Source of the DNA: Symsagittifera roscoffensis
Lineage: Eukaryota; Xenacoelomorpha; Acoela; Convolutidae
Assembly (NCBI RefSeq): GCF_963678635.1
Contig: NC_087065.1
Coordinates: forward strand, 58,740,754 to 58,804,753
DNA: 64,000 nt
Direction: 5' to 3'
The position numbers and the translations under genes were made by a program. The notes under the pieces were generated by a model. It made no database searches, was not told the origin of the DNA, and saw nothing but the letters and a program-made list of their open reading frames with translations. Below, one piece after another: positions 31,480 through 43,235 of the stretch (positions within the stretch are counted from its first letter, which is position 1; the number at the start of each line of letters is the position of its first letter).

Positions 31480-32195
31480 TTTGAAGAAATAAAAACGCTT
31501 CTAACTGAAATAAATTCATACACAATCCCAGATCCAGATCAACTATTTCATGCTATGTGCGACGCCTAAAACTTAAGCATCGGCGCAGCATTATTACAGA
31601 CTCATAACGGAACAAACAAAATGAACCTCATTTAAGCAAATTAAAGACTATTTACACAAGCTGAACTTAGACTCTCTACACTTATGAGAGAATGCACAGC
31701 CATAAAATATACCCTCACAGAATATGAATTTTTAATACTTGGTGCAAAACATCCAACAGTTCTATTTACAGATCATAAACCTATAATTTTTCAATTTACA
31801 CAAAAATCAAACCCAAACCATATAGTTTATAGATTTCAACTTACATATAGTTTGGATAGCAGGAAAAAGAATTGCCTTACCCGATACTTTTAGTAGAAAT
31901 ACACCACCTGAATTAATAACAAGAAAAACAACAGTAGAAATACCACAAAATATTAAGTTTTTTTTCTGGCAAAAGACGAAATTTCACCACGGCTATAATG
32001 CAAATCTGCAGTAAAAACTGACATCGATCAATCACAAATCAATAACTTACAACACTGCCCACTGATATTAGATTGTCAAAACAATCACTACGAAGTAGAC
32101 CTATTTACTTTTCTTTTCACACAGAAATCAAAGCTAAACCATAGAGTTTATAGATATCAATTAATTTTAATGAAATTCCCAAACTTACACGTTTC
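31480..32195 (+). pseudogene. pol: E1 RNase H with chimeric tail
   Basis: RNase H motifs are MCDA (Asp at 31,561), RECTAIKYTLTEYEF (catalytic Glu about 31,689) and LFTDHKPI (Asp about 31,778). At about 31,845 a 23-bp segment is missing relative to the form at 32,160, shifting the frame. At 32,115-32,192 a second, undeleted piece of the same RNase H region (TQKSKLNHRVYRYQL, then MKFPNLHV) is fused directly to env. The tether and the whole integrase are absent. The junction shows E1 was assembled from two templates. Confidence 0.75.
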
Positions 32196-33175
32196 GACAT
32201 GAATACAGGTAAATTAATCACCATACATTATGCAACACATCACTCAACTAACGACGAAAATTCATACATTTTAGTACATCTTCTAAGAAACACAGGACAA
32301 ACTGGTGGAAAAACTGAATCACAAGACAAAGACAGTACACGTTTACAAGAACAATCACTTATGAACAACACTTATTTTGGCGCAATCCATTATGACATTC
32401 ATCTAGACATGAAACTAGACTACACAATAAGTAGAATTTTTCAAGAAATGTCTTTATCAGAACGCGAAACACTACATCATTCATGCGAACTTGAAAAAAC
32501 ACAAATGTTACAATCACTTGCACTTGCACTATTAAAAATACCTTATGCAGGATATTTATTATCAGGATTTAGATCAAATTTTTTTGATTATGCAGGAAAT
32601 ATACTATGGTATTACATTTGTACCAAAAAAATATCACCATTATACGTTTTTGAAGATAAAAGTTATTACGAAAGAATTCCCATTGTCTATAAAACAAAGT
32701 ACATTTTGTAGACACACTCTCAAGAAGAACTTATTTTTGGGTTACAGCGATCTCATGTGGATCAGAAAACAGCCACAATGTTGTACAATTAAACCCTGAT
32801 GAAGATAAATATTACCTTCTCACATCATATCTTGTGCTGATGCAACCATTAAAAAAGTTCGCACCAGAAAGTATAAAAGCTATTGCCTGAAATCCTAACA
32901 TCGATTTACAATGAATAGGAATGTACTCTAAATCAGAAATTCAACACCACATTCGAACACAACAATTTCAAGAACTTCTCACAAAAATTGACACAATACA
33001 ACGACAATCCATAGACCAAAACTTACGAAAACTTGCAGAAACTGCAGGATTTTCAGACATCTACGCAAAATATTACAGCGGATACTTTAAAGATTGAAAA
33101 GACTATGTTTATTTAAATGGCAAAAAATACAAATCACAAGATATATCACTAAAAATATGTTAATTTTGTAAATTT
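32196..33175 (+). pseudogene. env: E1 env-like ORF, copy a (N-truncated)
   Basis: Begins MNTGKLITIHYATHH at 32,199 and includes MNNTYFGAIHYDIHLDMKLDY, TYFWVTAISCGSENSHNV and AGFSDIYA blocks shared with E2 and E3. It ends at VNLKNELL (33,175), where a second env copy starts. The N-terminal half present in E2 is missing. It is probably a membrane (surface/fusion) glycoprotein, judged from position after pol and a C-terminal hydrophobic region. The viral envelope family is not recognised. Confidence 0.55.
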
Positions 33176-34857
33176 GAAAAACGAACTTCTTGCCTTACTG
33201 ATGGCAAGAAATTGAAGATGACATAATAATTTATCAAGGAATTCGACTCACTTGTAAAAATTACCAAGGATATTGCGATCCTACTGCACGAACACAAGCA
33301 CCGATTGTTTGGTTCCCCGAAGACACATGTACCACATTTAAAGTAGCAAAAATACACGCTAGAATGATAAAATTCCATCAGAAAGTTTTTTTTGTTTCCA
33401 TTCCCTATGAAAAAAAATAAATCCCGACAAAATCAGACAACACGATCAACAATTTAGAAATACTCATAATATAGAAAACAAGCAAATACGTTTCCAATTT
33501 TACCCAGAAACAGAACTCGCTCGTAATTTTAGCACACCACTTTCTAAAACACAAATTCAGAAACTCTTGTCGACATGAATGCAGGAAAAATAATAACTGT
33601 TCAACATTCAACACATCACCCTTCAATTAATGACAAAAAATCATACAGCCCAGTACATCTTCTAAAAATCACAGGAAGAACTGGTGGAAAAGTTAAACCA
33701 CAAGATAAAGACAGTTCACGTTTACAAGAACAATCACTTATGAACAACACTTATTTTGGCGCAATCCATTTTGACATTCATCTAGACTTGAAACTAGACT
33801 ACACAATAAGTACAGTTTTGCAAGAAATGTCTTTCAGAATTTGAAACACTACATCATTTACCAAAAAGTTACACTTGTACCAAAAAGTATCACTTCAAGA
33901 AGAACTTATTTTTGGGTTACAGCAGCGATCTCATGTGGATCAGAAAACAGCCACAATGTTGTACAATTAAACCCTGATGAAGATAAATATTACCTTCTCA
34001 CATCATATCTTGTGCTGATGCAACCATTAAAAAAGTTCGCACCAGAAAGTATAAAAGCTATTGCCTGAAATCCTAACATCGATTTACAATGAATAGGAAT
34101 GTACTCTAAATCAGACATTCAACACCACATTCGAACACAACAGTTTCAAGAACTACTCACAAAAATGGACACAATACAACGACAATCCATAGATCAGAGC
34201 CTACAAAAACATGTAGAAACAGCAAGCTTTTCAGACATCTACGCACAAGACTACAGCGGAAATTTTAAATACATAAAAGATTACATTTTTTTAAATGGCG
34301 AAAAATACAGACCACAAGATATATCTTGCCTTTCTAGGATGGCCCTATTATATCTTAGAAAGATTGACTATATTAAACGCAATGTTTACCTTTTTTGGAT
34401 TTCTTTTTTCTTTACTAAAATTAATTTACAATACATGCGCAACACATACACAAGTACACAAACAAGCAAGCGTAGCACGCATACGTTTTGCAGGATTTTT
34501 TGGATTTTTCTCCACATCTATCAATAAAATACTTTCAGACGCTCAAATAAAAGAATACAAAACCAAACTATCAACAACACCGAACAGATATGACGATTCA
34601 CAAAACAACACGAATACAACGCCTACTGCACCACAATTACACACCATAAATCAATTGTTATCTTTAGTACCACGCAATTTTAGAAATATAGTCCTGACCG
34701 AGCACATCTCTACAAGACACAGTTACCCACAAAGAGCGATTCAACAAATTCTAACCCAACAACCTAATATAGAGGACACATATGAACAAATCGTAGAACA
34801 ACCACACACCACAAATTTTCGTTCTCAAAACAACCATCTTTTTAGCCCACGATGAGC
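33176..34857 (+). pseudogene. env: E1 env-like ORF, copy b
   Basis: Restarts in the surface part (CDPTARTQAPIVWFPEDTC, about 33,278) and repeats the MNAGK, MNNTYFG and SGSENSH-type blocks with a deletion. It continues through DTIQRQSIDQ (34,165) to the hydrophobic segment WPYYILERLTILNAMFTFFG, a likely transmembrane region, and then a hydrophilic tail ending NHLFSPR. The following ORF4 start is damaged here (ATGAGC then TAA). Confidence 0.55.
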
Positions 34858-35640
34858 CGATAAGTTGGATCACTCCATCGCTCAATTTCCTACCCAGCCA
34901 ATCTTCAAAGCAACCTCCCCGTCATACCACTTTTTGCTTCCCCCCACCTGAATAACCTCATGCTAACACCTCATCCAGCATGGATTCAGATTCTAATTTC
35001 AACACCACTGTATATCAAACTAATTCCCAATTAAAAAACTCAGACATCGAAAACCCTGAGGAATTTGCCAACTCTGAACCCAGCCCATCTACGTTTTCCC
35101 AACCCCCTTTTCAACCTCTTCATTCCCGAATAACAATTGAATCTCCATCCACTTCTTCTTCTATTTCTGACGTCACAATCCGTAACATTATCAAACCCAT
35201 CAACCTCAACTTCCTCGTCAAACCCAACTCCTTCAACTACAGGCCGAGCCTATAGAACTTTTAAAAGATAATTCCCCAATACCCCATTTCCTTCTCATCC
35301 ACAATCAGCCCAACCATTCGTTAATCATCCACTTCACACTAACACTAAAGAATTTCTTCAAGTACCTTTACCCTTTTTTCCTCAATACACTTACTTTCAT
35401 TCAGACTCTAACGATGAACACCCTAATTATGTAAGTGGACACGTATTATACTCAACATTTTTTTTGTCTTCATTTTATCTCTTTACTAATCCACTCTCAC
35501 TACCATTATATAACACCCCATAAAATAATGATCAAGGTAGCACTCAACTCTATCATTTAATAACAGCTCTCACCCCGAAACAATTCACTCAAATCGGATA
35601 TCAATCGCTTATTCAACACCACAACCCGGCATTCAACAAT
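34858..35640 (+). pseudogene. E1 ORF4, copy a (partial)
   Basis: First of three ORF4 copies. MDSDSNFNTTVYQ at 34,980 opens a Ser/Thr/Pro/Asn-rich segment (SQPPFQPLHSR, then IESPSTSSS). It loses frame near 35,255 and ends at the junction TALTPKQFTQIGYQ followed by env sequence at about 35,640. Shorter than copies b and c by internal deletion. Confidence 0.55.
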
Positions 35641-36390
35641 CCGGCATTCAACACCACATCCGTACACAACAGTTTCAAGAACTACTCACAAAAATGGACA
35701 CAATACAACGACAATCCATAGATCAGAGCCTACAAAAACATGTAGAAACAGCAAGCTTTTCAGACATCTACGCACAAGACTACAGCGGAAATTTTAAATA
35801 CATAAAAGATTACATTTTTTTAAATGGCGAAAAATACAGACCACAAGATATATCTTGCCTTTCTAGGATGGCCCTATTATATCTTAGAAAGATTGACTAT
35901 ATTAAACGCAATGTTTACCTTTTTTGGATTTCTTTTTTCTTTACTAAAATTAATTTACAGTACATGCGCAACACATACACAAGTACACAAACAAGCAAGC
36001 GTAGCACGCATACATTTTTGCAGGATTTTTTGGAATTTTCTCCACATCCATTAATAAAATACTTTTGGACGCACAAATAAAAGAATAGAATACCAAACTA
36101 TCAATAACACCGAACACTTATGACAATTCACAAAACAAGACAAATACAACGCCTATAGCACTACAATTACAAACCCTAAATCATAACCATCCTTTATCTT
36201 TAGTACCACGGAATTTCAGAAATATAGCCCTGACAGAACCCATCTCTTCAAAATCTAATTACCCACAAAGCCCGATTCAACACATAGTAACCCAACAATC
36301 TCTAATCGAAGACACATATGAACAAATCATAGAAAAACCACACACCACGAATTTTCGTTCTCGGAACAACCATCTTTTTAGCCCAAAATG
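35641..36390 (+). pseudogene. env: E1 env C-terminus, copy c
   Basis: Starts at the word ttcaacaccac shared by ORF4 and env and runs from DTIQRQSIDQ (35,694) through the hydrophobic segment to NHLFSPK. Almost identical to 34,165-34,855 (offset 1,529 bp). Its TGA overlaps the ATG of the next ORF4 copy (ATGA at 36,388-36,391). Confidence 0.6.
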
Positions 36391-37340
36391 AACTGCCAAG
36401 TTGAATCACTCCATCGCTCAATTTCCTACCCAGCCAACCTTCAAAGCAACCTCCCCGTCATAACACTTTTTGCTTTACTTCCACCTGAATTACCTCATAC
36501 TAACACTTCATCCAGCATGGATTCAGATACTAATTCAAACACGACCGTATATAACATCATTTCCCAAATTAATAACTCAGATCTCAAAACCCCTGACGAA
36601 TTTGACAACTCCGAACCTAGCCTATCTACACTTTCTCAACCCCCTTTTCAACAACTTCACTCCCGAATCAACGTTGAACCTCCTTCCACTCCCTCTTCTA
36701 TTACCAATGTAACACCCACATATTCCCCCTTGACCAGTGAACCTCCCGATAACAACCGCTCTGTAAATACACAAATATCTAACGAACTTGATAATTTTGT
36801 CACACTTCAGCGACAATTACAGCACCCTCAAACATTAACAATTCACCAACTCTCACAATCCATAACATCATCAAATCCATCAACCCCAACTCCTTCGCCA
36901 AACCCAACTTCTTCGTCAAACTCAACTCCCTCAACTGCAAACCGAGCCTATAGAACTTTAAGAAGGAAATTTCCTAAAATCCCATCAGCCCAATCATTCG
37001 TTAATCATCCACTTCACACTAACACCAAAGAAATTCTTCAAGTATGTTTACCCTTTTTTCCCTCAATACACCTACTTTCATTCAGACTCTAACGATGAAC
37101 ACCCTAATTATGTAAGTGAACCCGTATTATACTCAACACTTTTAAGGTCATCATTTTATCTCTTAACTAATCCACTCTCACTACCATTATATAACACCCC
37201 ATATAATTAGAACAATGCAGCACTCAACTCTATCATTTAACAACAGCTCTCACCCCGAAACAATTCACTCAAATCGGATATCAACAATCGCCTATTCAAC
37301 ACCACAACCCGGCATTCAACAATCCGGCAATCAACACCAC
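36388..37340 (+). pseudogene. E1 ORF4, copy b (N-terminal half)
   Basis: Open from ATG 36,388 for 234 codons: MNCQVESLHRSISYPANLQ, a short apolar run (LPVITLFALLPPELP), then MDSDTNSNTTVY and a Ser/Thr/Pro-rich region (TPTPSPNPTSSSNSTPSTAN). It is the best-preserved ORF4 N-terminus in the window, and nearly identical to copy c at an offset of 1,680 bp. It is cut at about 37,340 by the next env unit. Confidence 0.6.
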
Positions 37341-38071
37341 GTCCGTACACAACAGTTTCAAGAACTACTCACATAAATGGACACAATACAACGACAATCC
37401 ATAGATCAAAGCTTACGAAAACTTGCAGAAACAGCAGGCTTTTCAGACATCTACGCACAAGACTAAAGCGGAAATTTTAAAGACATAAAAGATAACATTT
37501 ATTTAAATGGCGAAAAATACAGACCACAAGATATATTTGCCTTTCTAGGATGGCCCTATTACATCTTAGAAAGATTGACTATATTTTACGCAATGTTTAA
37601 TTTTTTTGGATTTCTTTTTCTTTACCAAAAGTAATTTACAATACATGCGCAACACATACACAAGTAAACAAACAAGCAAGCGTAGCACGCATACTTTTTG
37701 CAGGATTTTTTGGAATTTTCTCCACATCCATTAATAAAATACTTTTGGACGCTCAAATAAAACAATACAATATCAAACTATAAACAACACCGAACACATA
37801 TGACAATTCACAAAACAAGACAAACACAACGCCTACTGCACCACAATTACAAACCCTAAATCATAACCAAACTTTGTCCTTAGTACCACGAATTTTCAGA
37901 AAAATAGCCCTGACAGAACACATCTCTTCAAGGTCTAATTACCCACAAAGCCCGATTCAACACATAATAACCCAACAATCTCTAATCGAAGACACATTTG
38001 AACAAATCATAGAAAAACCACACACCACAAACTTTCGTTCTCGGAACAACCATCTTTTTAGCCCAAAATGA
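37341..38071 (+). pseudogene. env: E1 env C-terminus, copy d
   Basis: Repeats the DTIQRQSIDQ segment (ATG 37,377), the hydrophobic region with frameshifts, and the tail RSNYPQSPIQHI ending NHLFSPK. The stop TGA is 38,069-38,071, overlapping the ORF4 start at 38,068. The upstream junction with ORF4 copy b has the same fused sequence as that between copies a and c, so the unit was duplicated again after one initial event. Confidence 0.6.
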
Positions 38072-39838
38072 ACTGCCAAGTTGGATCACTCCATCGCTCA
38101 ATTTCCTACCCAGCCAACCTTCAAAGCAACCTCCCCGTCATAACACTTTTTGCTTTACTTCCACCTGAATTACCTCATACTAACACTTCATCCAGCATGG
38201 ATTCAGATACTAATTCAAACACGACTGTATATAACACCATTTCCCAACTTAATAACTCAGATCTCGAAACCCCTGACGAAAATGACAACTCCGAACCTAG
38301 CCTATCTACACTTTCTCAACCCCCTTTTCAACAACTTCACTCCCGAATCAGCATTGAACCTCCTTCCACTCCCTCTTCTATTACCAATGTATTACCCACA
38401 TATTCCCCCTTGACCAGTGAACCTTCCGATAACAACAGTTCTGTAAACATACAAATATCTAACGAACTTGATAATTTTGTCACACTTTAGCAACAATTAC
38501 AGCACCCTCAAACATTAACAATTCACCAACTCTCACAATCCATAACATCATCAAATCCATCAACCCCAACTCCTTCGCCAAACCCAACTTCTTCGTCAAA
38601 CTCAACTCCCTCAAGTGCAAACCGAGCCTATAGAACTTTTAAAAGGAAATTCCCTAATATCCTATTTCCATCTCACTTAAAATCAGCCCAATCATTCGTT
38701 AATCATCCACTTCACACTAACACCAAAGAAATTCTTCAGTATGTTTGCCCTTTTTTCCCTCAATACACCTACTTTCATTCAGACTCTAACGATGAACATC
38801 CTAATTATGTAAGTGAACACGTATTACACCCAACACTTTCAAGGACATCATTTTATCACTTTACTAACCCACTGTCACTACCACTAAAAAACAACCCATA
38901 TGATATTGAACAATGCAGCACTCAACCCTATCATCTAACAACAGCTCTCACTCCGAAACAATTTACTCAAATCGGATATCAACAGGCACTTACCAGATTC
39001 ACCGCACCTAATGCTATCGAGTTTTCCATAGTTCACTACGATCACCACATCATCAGACCAAATGAAGACATCTTCTTAAATGATGATCAATTTGCTAACC
39101 CACAACTAACAGAAAAATTTTCCATTAAAACATCATACGTTTTCACCCTCAATAAACTAGATTAAAAGTACGGCCACTTCATTTCCGCAGCACTCCGTAA
39201 CATCCAAGCTTATGACTCCTACTTTAACAAATATTACAATTTTTCACTAACCTTTCATTTCCTGACACCCAAAGAACGTGATTTGCACTGTTCACACGAC
39301 GTCATGCTACGAACTAAACAAACGCATACTTACACTTATTATAAGTTCATTCAACATCATTATACTTATAACACACGAGCACGACAGTTTCACCATAGAT
39401 ATCAATACATTAACCCCAAATATACCTCACCATTCTTTCTTAACTTCACTTAATGTATTAAAGATACTAACCTCCAAGGCATCCTCAGAAATTATGATTC
39501 CATTACCCAGATGTATAATTTCTGCCCCCATGACCAATAACTTCAACATAGACGAATCCCGTCCACTAATAATCCCATAAAAATTCCTAGAGCCCGTCGA
39601 AATCCCAATCCTAGAATTCATCCATAACACCAGAAATAACCACAAACTTTATAACCTCATCCAAAAAACACCATATGAATTCTCACCTAGCACCGAAGAG
39701 CACAAAATCATAAAAACACTCGAATTGCTTCGGCCACTTCTCCAAACTAAATACATCATTCGCTTGATAGCTAAACCACTAACATCATCAGAAATCTTTC
39801 ACGACGTATATCCCCATGGATTCTTCCCAGATGAATAA
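38068..39838 (+). pseudogene. E1 ORF4, copy c (full length, interrupted)
   Basis: About 590 codons after env. ATG 38,068 overlaps the env stop (ATGA); a second in-frame ATG (38,197) starts MDSDTNSNTTVYN. Residues up to about 230 are Ser/Thr/Pro/Asn-rich and likely disordered. The rest looks folded: ALTPKQFTQIGYQQALTRF, IVHYDHHIIRPNEDIF, SYFNKYYNFSLTFHFLTPK, KERDLHCSHD. Stops lie at 38,488-38,490 and 39,163-39,165, and at least one frameshift follows. The same ORF is in E2 (45,488-47,188). No family is recognised. It could be a late-acting accessory or structural protein, or a second envelope subunit. Confidence 0.6.
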
Positions 39839-41120
39839 GGTTATATGAATTAAAGAAGTTATACTAACGAATTCGTACAAAAACTAACCTTTCTATATAA
39901 ATGTTTTTCCTATTTCTCTAGTCTTCACATCACAAACATCTACAAAAAAAAGAAAAACGAAATAAGAAACTGAAATTTTTTTTCTAAAAATCATAAATTT
40001 TAATAACAAATTGCAATAAATAAAGCAGTAATTTTACCCCCAAACAGCAGGAAACTGATATTTAAATTATTCTCTCATATGCAGTAAATATTCTTAAAAA
40101 GCAAATAATTTATTTTTTTCAACTCCTCAAAAGCCGTAAAATTAATATTTTAAAAGTAGTAAGCTTCTAAAAGTTGCAAATAAATTCAAAGCAATACTAA
40201 CCATTTCAAAGACGTTTCTTTATAATTTTGAAATCATTTACTCGCCCTCAACCCTATCCACAATCGCACATCTCGCCCACGAAGAATTGTTTAAACTAAC
40301 AAATTCAAGTTTTAACTTTCACTGATAACAACTCTAACTAATTTTAACATGTTTCAAACTTTCTTTAATTCGGTTGGAAATGAATTATATAATAATCCAA
40401 ACTAACCAACGCAGCCTACTAAACACCACAAGCCACAACCTAACAGCGTGACCAAGAAAAATGGCTTCATGGATAAATTATTCTTTTGAAGACTACTTTC
40501 AAGTCCAAACATAAACGAATAAAACACAGAAAAGTCGAAAGACAAACCCAAACCAAACTATTTGGTTTTTGAGAAAAACACAAACAAAACAAAAAAGGAA
40601 AAAACAAGTGATGAAAAAGGCACAAAAGGTTGAACACAAAAACGACCCTACAAAAAAGAGAGCATGAAATTACACTTCACTCCTAGCCTAACCCACAAGA
40701 GAGGACGTCCAGAGCATGCTCTATATCCGGCATAACCCACCTTGCTACATCCATGCTTTGTGACCCACACTCTATTTTTGACAAGAGTTTCTCAAGGGTG
40801 AGTGGCTCTTAAAAAGAACCGAACTAAAACAAAAACTCTTTCGCGATAACAATTAATACAAGATCATAACTAAAAACAAAATTAACAAAGTTTTGTATAT
40901 GTAAATAACACAATGCAGTATATAGATTTCATACAGCCCAAAGTCGAGCAGCAAGGAAATTGACAACCCAATCACACTCCAACTACGGAATGGCAAATAC
41001 ATCCGATTTGCTGTCTACAGTCACTACACTCAAAGGATCTAAAGTACGACTTGGCATCGCAGCAAAGGAAACCCATTGAAACAGACCAATGGCCATCTCG
41101 ATGTTGAGTATACGTACAGA
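39839..41120 (+). other. E1 3' non-coding region
   Basis: Non-coding and AT-rich, but well conserved in E2 (43,660-45,480, reverse complement). The best-conserved core is about 40,680-40,870, including gtgacccacactc, gagcatgctc and two copies of ctaacccac/ataacccac. A stretch at 40,905-41,115 is also shared with E2. Conservation in a non-coding part suggests a role in RNA export, packaging or plus-strand priming; this is inferred. Confidence 0.5.
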
Positions 41121-41612
41121 AAATTTTTTAAACCGTATCTTTCTAAAGACTATGGTCGGAACATTCTGTGCTACTTGTTGAGATTTGCTATACGATGTCT
41201 GTAATCAGACCCGGATAAAAAAAAATTCCCGAAAGGAGTTTCCTAAAAAATTTCCCGGATGGGACAGAATCTCATATAAAAAATCCCGAAACACCAATAA
41301 GAACTCGACGCTCAAAATGCCATACGTACTTGTTAGAAAAACTAACAAGGATAGCCGGTTACTGTGCAAGTAGCACAGATTGTTCCGACCACAGTCTTAA
41401 AAAAAATACAAAACTGTTTCTTCAAAGTGGTGTCGTTTTTTTTCTGCATGTTGTGATGAAAAAATCTGACCGAAAAAAAACAGAGAGTCATATTAATGGA
41501 ACCAGATCTAAATGTAATTATATTACTGGTTTTTATTATGATATTTTATCTCTATAAAATATTGAATACTATCCAATCATACTCCATCAACTAACAACCC
41601 ACTTATTTGTAA
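41121..41612 (+). repeat. E1 3' LTR
   Basis: Direct repeat of 22,946-23,437, the same 492 bp in length. TATA box tataaaa at 41,553-41,559. The internal inverted repeat has arms at about 41,144-41,177 and 41,367-41,399. In E2 only the last about 110 bp (43,236-43,345 reversed) match; the upstream U3-like part is different. Confidence 0.8.
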
Positions 41613-41875
41613 GTGCTGAAACTACTTGTAGTTTCAGCACCAGAGCAATTTGAAATAAACTTAGAATATAGTTGCCTTCTCCAGAGAGACCGACTCGCAT
41701 AAACCAGCATACACTAGATCTATTGAGACTAGGAGATATAAGAGTAAGATTAAGATTGGTATTAGACCAAGAAGTTGCACGACTCTATCCGGCCAAAAAT
41801 AAGATAACATGACAAACAGACGATGTACCTAATCTGAAATTACTCTATGAGTATTACCAAAAGGTCTTAACGCAT
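41613..41875 (+). repeat. Inverted repeat X, left copy
   Basis: Begins with a hairpin (gtgctgaaac, then gtttcagcac) immediately after the E1 3' LTR and ends near ctctatgagtat. Its reverse complement is at 42,962-43,235, next to the LTR remnant of E2. It is not present after the E1 5' LTR, so it is not simply LTR. The pair forms an inverted repeat around receptor exon 3. Confidence 0.75.
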
Positions 41876-42054
41876 TAAAAGGTCAATTGGAAAACAGTTT
41901 TTGAAATTTTTTTTTCATTTTTCAAGTTTTTGATTCCCAAAATTGCGCTAAAAAACTCCAAAAACTCAGTAAAACCATCATTTCACGGCTTAAATTAAGC
42001 TTAAATAGGCTTTTGTAAGCTTCCACGGCTCATTAGCTCGAAATTATATCTTAC

Positions 42055-42280
42055 TAAATAGCTCGAAATTAGACAAAAATATAAATTTTCAAACCGGTTT
42101 TTCTCGACACTGTGAAATTTTTTTCGAAATTTGGAAATATCCGATTAATTTTGTCGGATGATTAATTTTGTCGGATGATTATTTGCGGTAGTTGATTTTG
42201 CGAGTCAAACAAAAAGAAAATAAAAACTAAAACACTCCCGAATACAAAGTTTCTCCCATTTTCAATGGTCGGAACAAAAA
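42055..42280 (-). repeat. Inverted repeat flanking E1, right copy
   Basis: Reverse complement of 22,430-22,660, with an internal deletion and a small tandem (ttaattttgtcggatga twice, about 42,146-42,180). It ends about 30 bp before the acceptor of receptor exon 3. Confidence 0.65.
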
Positions 42281-42309
42281 ATTCCGAAAATTTTTTTGTT
42301 TTACCACAG

Positions 42310-42466
42310 GTGCAGGCCTACTTCACCAACTTCTTCTCCATCTCCAGTTTCGTGTTTAACTCCGGCCTGGCGATTCTGATGTTGCAGATCACGTGGTCCA
42401 ACAGACCCAGCAGCAGTGTCTACTATACCATCAACTATTTCGCATTCATCATCCCATTAGTTGTCA
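42310..42466 (+). CDS. GPCR exon: TM3 to TM4
   Basis: The acceptor taccacag ends at 42,309 and the donor gtgagt starts at 42,467. The 157-bp exon, about 50% GC, reads VQAYFTNFFSISSFVFNS, then GLAILMLQITW (TM3), a short polar loop (SNRPSSSVYY) and TM4 (INYFAFIIPLVV). Preceded by FCQ from the exon at 21,965-22,092, the C-Q-x-Q-A start of TM3 and the short second intracellular loop fit cAMP-receptor-like/GPR157-like GPCRs. It leaves in phase 1, so further exons are expected beyond the window. The exon lies in a 1.1-kb island between two inverted retroelement arms. Confidence 0.8.
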
Positions 42467-42961
42467 GTGAGTAAGACTTTCACGTTTCACTAAAGCTTCT
42501 AGATAGAATATGCTCAAAAACTAAATTAATTATTTTTTTTAAGTTAGAAATTCGAGTTCAATTAGAAATAAAATTACTTAAGTTCATTGACGTTTTTAAA
42601 TCATAGAAGATGTTACTTTCAAATGTACTCATTTTAACTAAATAATATGTACTATCTTAATTCAAATAAATTGAGGTTTTCAAAATATAGAAGATGTACT
42701 TTCAGGTGTAGTCACTTGACCCAGAAGACATCTCAAATTTTTGATTCTTCACATCCTAATAGTTTCATAACCGCGAAGTGTCAAACTCAAAGACATGCCC
42801 GGGTTGTGACCTCTATACATTTAAATTGCTTGTCATACAATTGAATAAATTTTGTCTATGAAAAAATGCTAGTCATACAATTGTCATATTTGAACTCCAC
42901 TGGGAAAGACATGAGTAGGGTTCTTCTATAATGAAATTGTATATGGCAATTGTATGACTAC
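42467..42961. other. Intron start after GPCR exon 3
   Basis: AT-rich intronic DNA with no further exon or gene recognised up to the start of inverted repeat X. Confidence 0.5.
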
Positions 42962-43235
42962 TGAGTTAAGTCCTTATCGCTATACTCATAGAGTAATTTC
43001 AGAATGAGGTACACCGTCTGTTCGTCACGCTGTTCATCTTATTTTCGGCCGGATAGATTCGTGCAACTTCTTAGTCTAGTACCAATCTTAATCTTACTCT
43101 TATATCTCCTAGTCTCAATAGATCTATTGTATACTGGTTTATCCGAGTCGGTCTCTCTGGAGAAGGCAACTGTATTCTATATTTAATTCTGATTGTTCTG
43201 GTGCTGAAACTACAAGTTGTTCCAGCACTTTTAAG
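42962..43235 (-). repeat. Inverted repeat X, right copy
   Basis: Reverse complement of 41,613-41,875 at high similarity. Shared blocks include ccggatag, agtaccaatcttaatctta, ctcttatatctcctagtctc and the terminal hairpin ggtgctgaaac. It abuts the LTR remnant of E2. Confidence 0.75.

Larger units (their letters stand above)
22946..41612 (+). mobile_element. LTR retroelement E1, Gypsy-like, rearranged and defective
   Basis: Bounded by 492-bp direct repeats. Gene order on the plus strand is long gag, zinc-knuckle/RG region, protease, RT, RNase H, env-like ORF, ORF4 and a 1.3-kb 3' non-coding region. The integrase is missing: RNase H is followed almost directly by env. A 2.37-kb block of gag-pol is tandemly duplicated, and env C-terminus plus ORF4 N-terminus is present in several successive copies, so the element measures 18.7 kb. 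Stops interrupt every gene. It lies in a receptor intron on the sense strand. Confidence 0.85.
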
